From: Dehalococcoidia bacterium
Lineage (GTDB): Bacteria > Chloroflexota > Dehalococcoidia > Lucifugimonadales > Lucifugimonadaceae
DNA length: 46,759 nucleotides
Reading direction: 5' to 3'
Assembly (NCBI GenBank): GCA_014239735.1
Contig: JAAZYI010000034.1
Coordinates: forward strand, 1 to 46,759
In this document: positions 14,715 through 22,862 of the stretch, one piece after another
Position numbering within the stretch: the stretch's first letter is position 1
Layout of the letters: each line of letters begins with the position of its first letter
Notes under the pieces: model-generated
Database searches by the model: none
What the model saw: the letters and a program-made list of their open reading frames with translations, nothing else
What the model was told of the DNA's origin: nothing
Position numbers and translations under genes: made by a program

Positions 14715-14957
14715 ATGAGTAATAAATATGAATTTCATAGGTTTAAAAAAGAGAACTTATTATGGAGTGGAATTATAACTTTAGTATTTGGGTTATTCCC
14801 TATAATAGCTTTCCTAGTTGTAAGGTCTGTTAACCTGTCCGGAATAAGTATATCTCCATCTGATTATATTATTGCTTCAGTAATCTCACTGTTTGTGGGC
14901 GGAGTAGGTAATGCGGCTAGACTAAATCATAAATATAAAAAGCAACAGAATCTATAA
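14715..14957 (+). CDS. Small two-span membrane protein, hypothetical
   Basis: An 80-residue protein with two hydrophobic stretches (about 17-38 and 48-66) between a basic N-terminus and a basic C-terminal tail (RLNHKYKKQQNL). An AAGGAGAA ribosome site overlapping the upstream stop (14700-14707) supports the start. It is the last gene of the 13114-14957 operon and converges with the inositol-phosphate synthase gene. An AT-only 7-bp hairpin (14956-14977) covers both ends but is too weak to call a terminator. No family recognised. Confidence 0.78.
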   Translation: MSNKYEFHRFKKENLLWSGIITLVFGLFPIIAFLVVRSVNLSGISISPSDYIIASVISLFVGGVGNAARLNHKYKKQQNL

Positions 14958-14970
14958 ATTAATTATCTTT

Positions 14971-16074
14971 TTAATTTAATCTTGTTTTAGAAGATTTTGA
15001 CTGGTTTTTATTATTAGCAAAATCTTCAACCATCTGCCTAGCTTCCTCATCAGTATATTGAATATTAGGAGATTTCATAAAGTATGCAGAAGCACTTTCT
15101 ACTGACCCAGAAACTCCTCTATCTTTAGCAATTTTAGCGCATCTAATTGCATCAACTGCTACTCCTGCTGAATTAGGACTATCTTCTACTTCCAGCTTTA
15201 ACTCTACATTTAATGGCAAATCTCCAAAAGATGTTCCTTCGATTCTTATATAAGCCCATTTTCTATCCTCTAGCCAAGGCACATGATCACTCGGGCCAAT
15301 ATGTATATTGTCGCTCTGAATTTCTTGTTCTAATTGAGATTTCACAGCATTAGTTTTACTAATTTTTTTTGAAATCAATCTTTCTCTTTCTAGCATATTT
15401 AGAAAATCAGTATTTCCTCCAAAATTTAACTGGTAAGTATTATCAATCTTAACCCCTCTATCCTGAAATAGTCTTGTCAATACTCTATGAACAATAGTAG
15501 CACCTACTTGAGACTTAATGTCATCTCCAACAACAGGAACCCCAGCCTCTTTAAATCTATTTTGCCAATACTCTTCTTTTGCAATAAAAACCGGTATACA
15601 GTTTACAAAGGCACATTTGGCTGCCAAAACCTGCTCAACATACCACTTCGTAGCCTGCTCTGATCCTACAGGTAGATAGTTAATTACAACATCTACTTTT
15701 CTATCCTTAAGAATGCCAGCAATATCAGATGTTGATCCAGGAGCTTTCTTGACCATTGTGGATAAATATTTCCCTAACCCATCATGAGTCATTCCTCTGT
15801 CAACTTTAATGCCTGTCTTTGGAACATCATAAAATTTCAAGGCATTATTATTGTTAGTATAAATAGCTTCTGATAAATCTTTGCCAACTTTGTCGTCATC
15901 AACATCAAATGCAGCTACTATATTAATATCTCCAACGCTATAACCTCCTAGCTCATTATGCATAAGCCCTGGGATTTTTTCATCACCCTGCACTTCTTTG
16001 TATTTACTAACACCCTGCACTAATGACGAAGCACAATTACCAACCCCAATTATAGCTACATTTATTTGGCCCAA
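14971..16074 (-). CDS. ino1: Inositol-3-phosphate (myo-inositol-1-phosphate) synthase
   Basis: A 367-residue Ino1-type synthase, converting glucose-6-phosphate to inositol-3-phosphate with NAD. The start [19 protein letters not shown] is the NAD-binding motif. [49 protein letters not shown] and [11 protein letters not shown] are strongly conserved family text. The length matches the short actinobacterial/archaeal class (about 360) rather than the longer eukaryotic one. It is the last gene of the minus-strand group 18502-14971, 63 bases after the thioredoxin gene. It probably supplies inositol for phospholipid or compatible-solute synthesis. Confidence 0.96.
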   Translation of the reverse strand: MGQINVAIIGVGNCASSLVQGVSKYKEVQGDEKIPGLMHNELGGYSVGDINIVAAFDVDDDKVGKDLSEAIYTNNNNALKFYDVPKTGIKVDRGMTHDGLGKYLSTMVKKAPGSTSDIAGILKDRKVDVVINYLPVGSEQATKWYVEQVLAAKCAFVNCIPVFIAKEEYWQNRFKEAGVPVVGDDIKSQVGATIVHRVLTRLFQDRGVKIDNTYQLNFGGNTDFLNMLERERLISKKISKTNAVKSQLEQEIQSDNIHIGPSDHVPWLEDRKWAYIRIEGTSFGDLPLNVELKLEVEDSPNSAGVAVDAIRCAKIAKDRGVSGSVESASAYFMKSPNIQYTDEEARQMVEDFANNKNQSKSSKTRLN

Positions 16075-16137
16075 TTTGAATCCTTTCTAGAAAAATAAAT
16101 TATAAAACTGTTTCTAAGCAAAATAAAGTAAAATTAT

Positions 16138-16632
16138 TTAATTAGAAATAATATCATCTATGTTGGGCTGCATAACTCTTGATTTAGCAATACCAGAAAA
16201 TCTAAAGGTCTCAACCCCATCTGAATCAAACATTATGAATGTAGGCGTTGACTTTACTTTATATTTAATGATTTTCTCCATATGCTCAGCATCCCTAACG
16301 TCGATTTCTAAAAAATCAACTTTATCTCCATAAATTTCCTTCATCGCATATACCGTTGGTTTAGATGCTACACAAGCCATACATGCTGGAGACATAAACT
16401 GGACTACTGTTGGTTTTTCAAATGAAAAATATCCAGCAGCCGCTAACTCAACTTCATTATTTTCTTTGCTTAATGGATTTGCAACAGCATACCCAGCTAA
16501 TAAAACGAGGGGAATTAATATTAAGAATGCGCTAGATTTATATCTTATGTAAAGATACACAAGGCAAATTATTAATAAAAATAAAAAAATAAAAACCGAA
16601 TAATGATTTATAAATTCAAAAATACTATTCAA
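16138..16632 (-). CDS. Membrane-anchored thioredoxin-like protein
   Basis: A 164-residue protein with two N-terminal hydrophobic segments (about 10-28 and 33-50) followed by a thioredoxin fold. The active site is MSPACMACVASKP (Cys-Met-Ala-Cys), and the cis-proline segment is VKSTPTFIMFD. The CMAC dipeptide is unusual, since thioredoxins have CGPC and TlpA proteins CxPC. The domain is therefore probably extracytoplasmic and exchanges disulfides with exported proteins. It overlaps the upstream NHL gene by 8 bases, so the two are coupled. The partner is not evident from sequence. Confidence 0.87.
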   Translation of the reverse strand: MNSIFEFINHYSVFIFLFLLIICLVYLYIRYKSSAFLILIPLVLLAGYAVANPLSKENNEVELAAAGYFSFEKPTVVQFMSPACMACVASKPTVYAMKEIYGDKVDFLEIDVRDAEHMEKIIKYKVKSTPTFIMFDSDGVETFRFSGIAKSRVMQPNIDDIISN

Positions 16633-17545
16633 TATTCCATCTCCTAATACTTACTACTTCTCTAGGAGGATCTAACTTAGATCCATAAGCTGTATAAGAT
16701 ACTTCTGCAACAATTATATCTCCTTTTGAGTTTGATGCGACCCCATGAGGAGAAATAAATTGGTTGGGAGCTTCGCCTGAATAACTATCTCCAATCTTTT
16801 TAATTGTATTTCCCTTATAGTCTAGTATTCTTACAATATTTCCAATATCAGGAACACCTTCTTGCGTATGCATACCAGTACCAGCTTCAGCCAAAAGGAT
16901 AAATCCTTCTAGTTTTCCTTTTCCTCTAAATATTGATTGAGGCCTATGAAAATGCAGTTGATTTACCCATACACCTTCTTTATCAAATATTTGAACTCTA
17001 AAATTTTCTCTGTCACATACCCAAAGATATTTGTCATCTACTAAGCAAATATTATGTGGAAGATTAAACTCTCCTGGGTCAGTTCCAGGACGCCCCCAAG
17101 ATGTTATATGTTTACCTACCTCATCAAACTTATGAATTCTAGAATTTCCATAACCATCACTAATATATAAAAAACCATCCGAATCAATAGTTACATCAGT
17201 AGGTCTATTAAAATATCCACCTTTCTGCCATTCCGTAGGATTTCCTAGGCTTCCTATGGTCATTAGAACTTTTCCATCCTTTGTGCATTTTTTTAGAAAA
17301 TGACCACCATCGTCTACTAAATAAAGGATGTCGTCTTGATCAATAAAAATACCATGAGGTCTTACAAATTCACCCTTACCCCAACTATCAATCAATTTGC
17401 CGTCATCAGAGAAAACTAAGACAGGAATTTCTCCTCTGTTGAAAATGTATATATTATCTTTGCTGTCAGTTGCAACAGATGTCGCTTCCTTTAGATATAT
17501 ATCCTTAGGAATATTAGGCCAATCGGAAATAGGAATATAATTCAT
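16625..17545 (-). CDS. NHL-repeat beta-propeller, peptidylglycine-amidating-lyase-like
   Basis: A 306-residue six-bladed propeller. Repeated blades carry YIFNRGEIPVLVFSDDGK, RPHGIFIDQDDILYLVD, YISDGYGNSRIHKFDEVGK, LPHNICLVDDKYLWVCDREN and SPHGVASNSKGDIIVAE. The P-H-G/N-I motifs and the SDGYGNSR and DRENFRVQIF segments resemble the catalytic core of peptidyl-alpha-hydroxyglycine alpha-amidating lyase. Bacterial relatives are mostly uncharacterised. No signal peptide is seen, so it is probably cytoplasmic as annotated. It lies 9 bases after the isomerase-like gene and overlaps the thioredoxin gene. This suggests a joint pathway that is not known. Confidence 0.85.
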   Translation of the reverse strand: MNYIPISDWPNIPKDIYLKEATSVATDSKDNIYIFNRGEIPVLVFSDDGKLIDSWGKGEFVRPHGIFIDQDDILYLVDDGGHFLKKCTKDGKVLMTIGSLGNPTEWQKGGYFNRPTDVTIDSDGFLYISDGYGNSRIHKFDEVGKHITSWGRPGTDPGEFNLPHNICLVDDKYLWVCDRENFRVQIFDKEGVWVNQLHFHRPQSIFRGKGKLEGFILLAEAGTGMHTQEGVPDIGNIVRILDYKGNTIKKIGDSYSGEAPNQFISPHGVASNSKGDIIVAEVSYTAYGSKLDPPREVVSIRRWNIE

Positions 17546-17554
17546 AAAAGTTAA

Positions 17555-18502
17555 CTACTTCTCCAGATCATTCCAAATTTCTTTACAATAATCCAAGCTC
17601 TGTTTATCAGAATAGAATTGATCTCCATCAAATACACCTTCCAGCGACATTAATCCGCCATAATTTCCATCGTGCATTGCTTCAATTGCAAACCTGTAAT
17701 CAATCTCTCCTTGAAGTATATTTCCTCTAACAAAAACAGATCTTTGGTTTTCAGGATGATTTACTCTAGTCATATTTTTGCAATGCCAATAATTTGAAAT
17801 TGGAGCCAACTCCTTGATTGCATCTTCTGTCCTCTCTTCTGGAATATCGTAATTCCATATGATATTTCCCAAATCTGGATTAATACCAAAATTATCTCTA
17901 TCCACTTTGCTGTGTAGCAATTTGGCAGACCAACTGTTATCTATTGGAGAATTTTGGTGTACTTCACATGAGATGTTTAATCCATAATCTTGTGCTTCAT
18001 CACATAACTCTTGATATTTTTCAGCGAGCATATCATATTCAGGAAGCGTAGTTTCTCTACTTGAATTTTGAGAAAATGGCAGTCCGTGATGAGTTACTTC
18101 TTTACTAGAAACTAAGCTTGACCCAGTATCTAAGTAAGGAGATTTATCTGGTTGCGAGATTGCGCCATTTATAACTTCAGATTTTAAAATTTTTCCAAAT
18201 TTAAGCGATCTTCTTGCTCGCAATATATTTTCTTCTCCACTTTTAGGATCAATCATCAATCCTCCAGATCTAATTGCTAATACAGGTGTTCCAAAATCTG
18301 AAAGTCTTTTTTCGAATTCTTTTAGTCCATTTTCGCCACCCTCAACTCTATCTAAACATTCCATGCCAAGTTCAATTCCATCAAAACCCATCTTTTCTAC
18401 TCTTTTCAAAAACTTGTCAGTAAGTCTTTTAGGGTCCATATCGAAAGCATTTCCTAAGTAAGGATAATCAGAAAATCTTCTGAAGGCATAACAAAATCTC
18501 AT
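17555..18502 (-). CDS. Sugar phosphate isomerase/epimerase-like TIM barrel (copy A)
   Basis: A 315-residue xylose-isomerase-like barrel. The metal-binding set is visible as Glu180 (SCEVHQN), Asp210 (NPDLGN), His240 (HCKNM) and Glu288 (SLEGV). The frame can be extended to a TTG at 18514, but an AGAGG ribosome site lies directly before ATG 18502. That start (MRFCYAFRR) matches the paralog at 35487-36449, so I chose it. The two copies are about nine-tenths identical. This copy lacks four residues (a net 12 bases) in the loop at residue 81, where copy B has GGRWGGSMIDP. It heads the operon with the NHL and thioredoxin genes. Substrate unknown. Confidence 0.88.
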   Translation of the reverse strand: MRFCYAFRRFSDYPYLGNAFDMDPKRLTDKFLKRVEKMGFDGIELGMECLDRVEGGENGLKEFEKRLSDFGTPVLAIRSGGLMIDPKSGEENILRARRSLKFGKILKSEVINGAISQPDKSPYLDTGSSLVSSKEVTHHGLPFSQNSSRETTLPEYDMLAEKYQELCDEAQDYGLNISCEVHQNSPIDNSWSAKLLHSKVDRDNFGINPDLGNIIWNYDIPEERTEDAIKELAPISNYWHCKNMTRVNHPENQRSVFVRGNILQGEIDYRFAIEAMHDGNYGGLMSLEGVFDGDQFYSDKQSLDYCKEIWNDLEK

Positions 18503-18579
18503 TTTTCCTCTCAAACTCTATATATTGCATAGAATAATAAAACATTTAGACTTTAATTTTAAATTAATTCTGATTTTAT

Positions 18580-19761
18580 ATGAATTCCGAGAGTCAAAAT
18601 ATTAATAAATCATTTTTTTCTTCAGAAAAACTGGTAATTATAGGAAGTGCTTTTTGGTGGTTTAGTTTATATATATATGTCCCAATTCTTCCAATTTTTT
18701 CTAAAGACTTAGGTGCAAATCTTGGATTCGTTGGATTGATAGTCGCATCATATTCAATTGGACAAATACTATTCAGGATACCAATTGGTTATTTATCTGA
18801 TAGATTAAAATCTAGGAAGCTTTTTTCTGTTTTTGCAGCTTTAGTTTCGACCTTAGGTTCTTCTTTCCTTTTTTTTGCTGACCAGCCGAATGAAGTTTTT
18901 ATTGGTAGAACAATTACTGGAGTATCTGCTGCAGGCTGGGTAGCCATAAGTGTTTATTACTCAAGTTTTTTTTCACCTAAAGAAAGATCTAAATCATCTA
19001 CACACATATTGGGTTCAAATACGGCATCAGTATTTTTGGGGACATTTTTAAGTGGATTTGTTTCTGATTTATTTGGAGCAAATACGTGCTTTCTGATAAG
19101 TATTTTATCTGGCTTATTAGCGACCCTACTATTCGTCTTATCGAAAGAAAATAAATTTAAATTGGAAGCTAAGTTCTCAACTACTGTGTTTTTTAATCTT
19201 ATGAAGAATAGGCTTTTGATAGCTTTTTGTATAATTGGAATATTTGTTCAATTTGTAACCTTTTCAACCTTATTTTCCTTTTTTCCAATCTATTTAAATG
19301 AATTGGGTTTTTCAGACTCTATTGTGGGTAATGTTGTTTCATTCTCAACTCTTGCTACATTGGTTGGGACATTTATGTCACCCATATTACTTAGAAAATT
19401 TGGATTTTGGAGAACTGCTTCTGCAGCATCTATCCCAATTGCAATATCTACTTTGATGACGCCATTTCTTGAAAGTCTTTCCTTGTTAATTATCATGAGA
19501 TTAATTGTAGGATTTGGGAGTGGAATAGTATTTTCTTCATTAATGGGTCTTATTGTTAGAGAGTTCCAAGAAAACTATCAGGCATCTGCAATGGGTATTT
19601 TTCAAGCGATATATGCAATTGGAATGTTTTCAGGTCCATTAATTTCTGGAATCATAGCTTCAAATTTTGGAATTAATTATGTATTTGGATTCAGTTCTTT
19701 AATTTCGTTAATGATATTAGTGGTGTGCATTCTTATGAGGACCGAAAAACTTACAAAATAA
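18580..19761 (+). CDS. MFS transporter
   Basis: A 393-residue major facilitator with about twelve hydrophobic helices in two six-helix halves split by a polar linker near 190-205. The loop 2-3 motif is GYLSDRLKSRKLF (about 72-84), the MFS motif A. It follows a divergent 77-base gap from the isomerase gene. The substrate cannot be predicted. A sugar or drug/metabolite role is equally possible. Confidence 0.9.
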   Translation: MNSESQNINKSFFSSEKLVIIGSAFWWFSLYIYVPILPIFSKDLGANLGFVGLIVASYSIGQILFRIPIGYLSDRLKSRKLFSVFAALVSTLGSSFLFFADQPNEVFIGRTITGVSAAGWVAISVYYSSFFSPKERSKSSTHILGSNTASVFLGTFLSGFVSDLFGANTCFLISILSGLLATLLFVLSKENKFKLEAKFSTTVFFNLMKNRLLIAFCIIGIFVQFVTFSTLFSFFPIYLNELGFSDSIVGNVVSFSTLATLVGTFMSPILLRKFGFWRTASAASIPIAISTLMTPFLESLSLLIIMRLIVGFGSGIVFSSLMGLIVREFQENYQASAMGIFQAIYAIGMFSGPLISGIIASNFGINYVFGFSSLISLMILVVCILMRTEKLTK

Positions 19762-19786
19762 TGCACAAAAATAATGCACAAAAATA
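19761..19786 (+). repeat. Two tandem 13-bp repeats after MFS stop
   Basis: ATGCACAAAAATA occurs twice in direct succession, starting at the last base of the MFS stop codon. It is probably a small slippage duplication in the spacer before the winged-helix regulator. Confidence 0.85.
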
Positions 19787-19822
19787 ATGAAATATTAGTA
19801 AGTTTTTTGATATTTTTTAATT

Positions 19823-20806
19823 ATGGACTTTTTTGATCTCAAAACAATTTTAATTTTTTCTTCATTTTTCTGCATTATTTTAATTTTTTCTTTAGCACTC
19901 TTTATTTCAAAATCAAAGTATTTATTGTTCTTCAAAAAAAGCAATTTAGAAAAGATGAAAGAGAAAGAAAAGTCTATTAATAAATCTATGGCGGAAAAAG
20001 AAAGGATTTTAGACATATATCAGCAAATAAACTCAGACAATAATCCTAATCTTATAAGCAATACATTAAGCTCGAACTTAAAATCTTTAATTAATTTAAA
20101 AGAATTAAAGATTTTATATCTTAAAAAAGGATCTGAGAATCTTCAGATTTTAAATGAAGGCGATGAAGATAAAACAATCATACCTTTTAAGAAATTACCT
20201 TCTAATGAAACTCTAAAAAATAATAGATCTGCTTTCTTAAAATTTAATGAAATGAAAGAGAATTGCCCATGGACGCCTGATAATTTTATTTCATGTATTA
20301 TGTTTCCTTCATTTAAAAATAATAATCTCTTAGGAGTTGTTTGCTTATTTTTTGAAGACAATGAAGATGAGAGGTTATTTTCTACAAATATCAAAAACTT
20401 ATTAAATACTTCCATGAAATTAATTTGGTACCACTTAAATTATTCTTCGAATGATCTCATGGAAACTATGCTCTCTGAATCTGGAAGGTCAAATAAAAAT
20501 GAAGAAAACTTTGTCGAAATAGGATCTATGAAAATAGACAAAAATAAATCAGAAATTTTCATTGACGGTAATTATGTTGATATTACAAACCAAGAATTTA
20601 ATATTTTAGAATTTTTAGCCTTAAATAAAGGAGGATATGTCACTACTGAAGAATTACTAAAGGATGCGTGGGGTAAAAATAATGTTTCTACTTCTGCCGT
20701 AGATATTGCACTATTTAGATTAAGACAAAAATTGAGTAAACATAAAAATGGAATAAATTTCATTAAAAATAAAACAGGAAAAGGTTATACCTTGAATGCT
20801 GTTTAA
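19823..20806 (+). CDS. Membrane-anchored winged-helix (OmpR-type) transcription regulator
   Basis: A 327-residue protein of unusual layout. Residues 8-29 are one membrane helix and 40-68 a Lys/Glu-rich coiled coil. About 70-205 is a GAF-like or unassigned sensor region (IMFPSFKNNNLLGVVCLFFED). 232-327 is a C-terminal Trans_reg_C winged helix (VDITNQEFNILEFLALNKGG ... DIALFRLRQKLSK ... GKGYTLNAV). There is no receiver domain with phospho-Asp. ToxR/CadC regulators also lack a receiver but have the DNA-binding domain at the N-terminus; here the order is reversed. Internal ATGs after the helix (for example Met45) could give a soluble form. The neighbouring MFS gene is a plausible target. Confidence 0.88.
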   Translation: MDFFDLKTILIFSSFFCIILIFSLALFISKSKYLLFFKKSNLEKMKEKEKSINKSMAEKERILDIYQQINSDNNPNLISNTLSSNLKSLINLKELKILYLKKGSENLQILNEGDEDKTIIPFKKLPSNETLKNNRSAFLKFNEMKENCPWTPDNFISCIMFPSFKNNNLLGVVCLFFEDNEDERLFSTNIKNLLNTSMKLIWYHLNYSSNDLMETMLSESGRSNKNEENFVEIGSMKIDKNKSEIFIDGNYVDITNQEFNILEFLALNKGGYVTTEELLKDAWGKNNVSTSAVDIALFRLRQKLSKHKNGINFIKNKTGKGYTLNAV

Positions 20807-20830
20807 GAAATTATCCTAAAAAATTCTTAA
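20803..20830. terminator. Possible bidirectional terminator between convergent genes
   Basis: TTAAGAA (20803-20809) and TTCTTAA (20824-20830) can pair across a 14-base A-rich loop. They cover the stops of the regulator and of the convergent aminotransferase. The stem is short and AT-rich, so efficiency is doubtful. Confidence 0.28.
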
Positions 20831-21965
20831 TAATCGACAATGCTTCCTTCAGGTTTTCTCTAGAATTTGCGAAAGAAATTCTTAGATATCCTTCGCCAAA
20901 TTTTCCAAAAGAGGTTCCTGGCAATACTGCGACACCTTCATTAAGCAATGCATCTGAAAGTTCTTGGCTTTTAAAGCCAGTTTCCTTGATATTAGGAAAT
21001 GCATAAAAAGCTCCTTTAGGCTTTATGCAACTGATTCCTTTTATATCATTAAATCCATCAACTACTATTTTTGCTCTTTCTTTAAATTCTTTTAGCATCA
21101 ATTTAACACTGTCTTGCGGACCTAAAATTGCTGCAGCTGCAGCTTTTTGACTAAATGCAGAAGTACAAGAAACACTGTTAGTTACAAGTCTTGAAATTGG
21201 TTCAACTAATTCGTTTGGAAAAATTCCATAGCCTAATCTCCATCCAGTCATAGCATAGCTTTTAGAAAATCCATCCAAGATTATTGTCTGTTTTTCCATA
21301 TCATCAAAATCATAAACAGAATTATGACTACCTTCAAAATATAAATCTTTGTAAACTTCATCCGTCAAAATAGCTACATTATTTTTATAAGCTAAATCTG
21401 CCACTCTCTTAATATCTTCTGAGTCCATAACACTTCCGCAAGGATTATTTGGAGAATTTATTATCATTAATTTTGTCTTGTCAGTTATCGAGTTTTCTAT
21501 TAGATCAACATCAGCATTAAAATTTTTTTCTTCTTTTAATTCCATAGGCACAGGTTTTCCACCAACATAATTAATCATAGATTCATATATTGGAAAACCA
21601 GGATTCGGATAAATTACTTCATCTCCAGGTTCAATTAAAGCCATTATAGTAAAAAACATTATAGGCTTAGCTCCGGGAGTAAATACTACATTTTCAGGAG
21701 AAATATTTTTGCCATGAACATCTGTCTGATGTTCAGCGATAACTTCACGGACATCCATTAATCCAGGTGAGGGGACATAATTAGTAAAATTATCATCTAA
21801 AGCTTTTTTGGCAGCTTCTTTTATATGGTCAGGTGTTTCAAAGTCAGGTTCGCCAATTTCTAAATGAATAATTTTTTTGCCTTGAGCCTCCAATTTTTTT
21901 GCCTTAGCAAGAACCTCAAAAGCTGTCTCTGTACCTAATCTATTTAAACTGTTAGCAAGTTTCAT
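20811..21965 (-). CDS. Class I/II pyridoxal-phosphate aminotransferase (aspartate aminotransferase-like)
   Basis: A 384-residue fold-type I aminotransferase. PLP-binding residues are visible: Asn174 (INSPNNPCG), Asp202 and Tyr205 (ILTDEVYKDLYF), Lys235 (LDGFSKSYAMTGWRLGYG) and the carboxylate-binding Arg in YLRISFANS. IHLEIGEPDFETPDHI is typical of the AspC/Ib subgroup from diverse bacteria. It probably exchanges amino groups between aspartate, aromatic or branched amino acids and 2-oxoglutarate. It converges with the regulator gene, with 4 bases between the ends. Confidence 0.93.
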   Translation of the reverse strand: MKLANSLNRLGTETAFEVLAKAKKLEAQGKKIIHLEIGEPDFETPDHIKEAAKKALDDNFTNYVPSPGLMDVREVIAEHQTDVHGKNISPENVVFTPGAKPIMFFTIMALIEPGDEVIYPNPGFPIYESMINYVGGKPVPMELKEEKNFNADVDLIENSITDKTKLMIINSPNNPCGSVMDSEDIKRVADLAYKNNVAILTDEVYKDLYFEGSHNSVYDFDDMEKQTIILDGFSKSYAMTGWRLGYGIFPNELVEPISRLVTNSVSCTSAFSQKAAAAAILGPQDSVKLMLKEFKERAKIVVDGFNDIKGISCIKPKGAFYAFPNIKETGFKSQELSDALLNEGVAVLPGTSFGKFGEGYLRISFANSRENLKEALSIIKNFLG

Positions 21966-22110
21966 GAAAAATTTCCCTTAAACTACAATTTTTTTGCCTG
22001 AAAAAAATTAATAAGATGTAATCGTATATCAAACCGAAGATATTTCAAGCACATTTAATAATTTTTTAATAAATTGAACTAAATTAAATACTTTGCATAA
22101 ACTATTATTT

Positions 22111-22854
22111 ATGGGAATTAAAAAGAAATGGCTAAATCCAATAGAAATTTTTAAGTTTATTTTTATTAAATCTACTTTTAAAACAACGGAGCGTGACAAA
22201 TTAATAGAAAAAATTTCAAGATTTACTGAAAGCCCCTTAATTATATTAGCTTTTGCTATGATCCCATTGCTCCTGGGTCCATATATTTGGGATTTAAGCG
22301 AAGGAGAAACAGAAACCTTTAATAAGCTTGATAATATAATTTGGTTATTATTCGTAGTTAATTTGGTTATAAAATTTATTATTTCACCTCGAAGATTATC
22401 TTTCCTTAAATCAAATTGGCTAGAAGTTATTGTTGTCTTGCCTTATCTGCAGCCACTCAGAATAGTAATATTTGGAACTAAAGCTATCTGGGGAATGACA
22501 AAAATTAGTAGGCCTGACTTTCTAATAGTAGTCTCTGGAGGACTAGTAATTACAGCTGCAACAATAGTTACAAGTCTTGAGCGTGCTAGGAATCCAGACC
22601 TAGGATCTTTTCCTGATGCATTATGGTGGGCTGTTGTTACAATTACTACTGTAGGATATGGAAATCAAGAGCCAGTAACTTTCTTCGGAAGGATCGTGGC
22701 GGTAATATTAATGATTACAGGAGTAGGATTCTTCGGAGCTATTGCTGCAAATCTTGCTGCATTTTTTGTTAAAAAAGATGAAGGGAGCAAAATAGATAAA
22801 TTGCAAAAAGATATTAACGAGATCAAATCAAAGCTAGATAAGTTAATAAAATAA
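22111..22854 (+). CDS. Voltage-gated-type potassium channel protein
   Basis: A 247-residue ion-channel protein. It has an N-terminal set of about four hydrophobic segments (45-150), then the pore loop WWAVVTITTVGYGN with the TVGYG selectivity filter, a final helix (VAVILMITGVGFFGAIAANL) and a C-terminal coiled coil (KIDKLQKDINEIKSKLDKLIK). The arrangement is Kv-like six-helix, but the S4 position shows no regular Arg every third residue, so voltage sensing is doubtful. A TTG at 22093 would add six residues. ATG 22111 is chosen; neither has a clear ribosome site. It ends 8 bases before fumC. Confidence 0.9.
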   Translation: MGIKKKWLNPIEIFKFIFIKSTFKTTERDKLIEKISRFTESPLIILAFAMIPLLLGPYIWDLSEGETETFNKLDNIIWLLFVVNLVIKFIISPRRLSFLKSNWLEVIVVLPYLQPLRIVIFGTKAIWGMTKISRPDFLIVVSGGLVITAATIVTSLERARNPDLGSFPDALWWAVVTITTVGYGNQEPVTFFGRIVAVILMITGVGFFGAIAANLAAFFVKKDEGSKIDKLQKDINEIKSKLDKLIK

Positions 22855-22862
22855 GGGACAAT

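Noticed and set aside
14956-14977. Hairpin AAATTAA-N8-TTAATTT between convergent genes
   Set aside because: The stem has only A-T pairs, so it is too weak to call a terminator.
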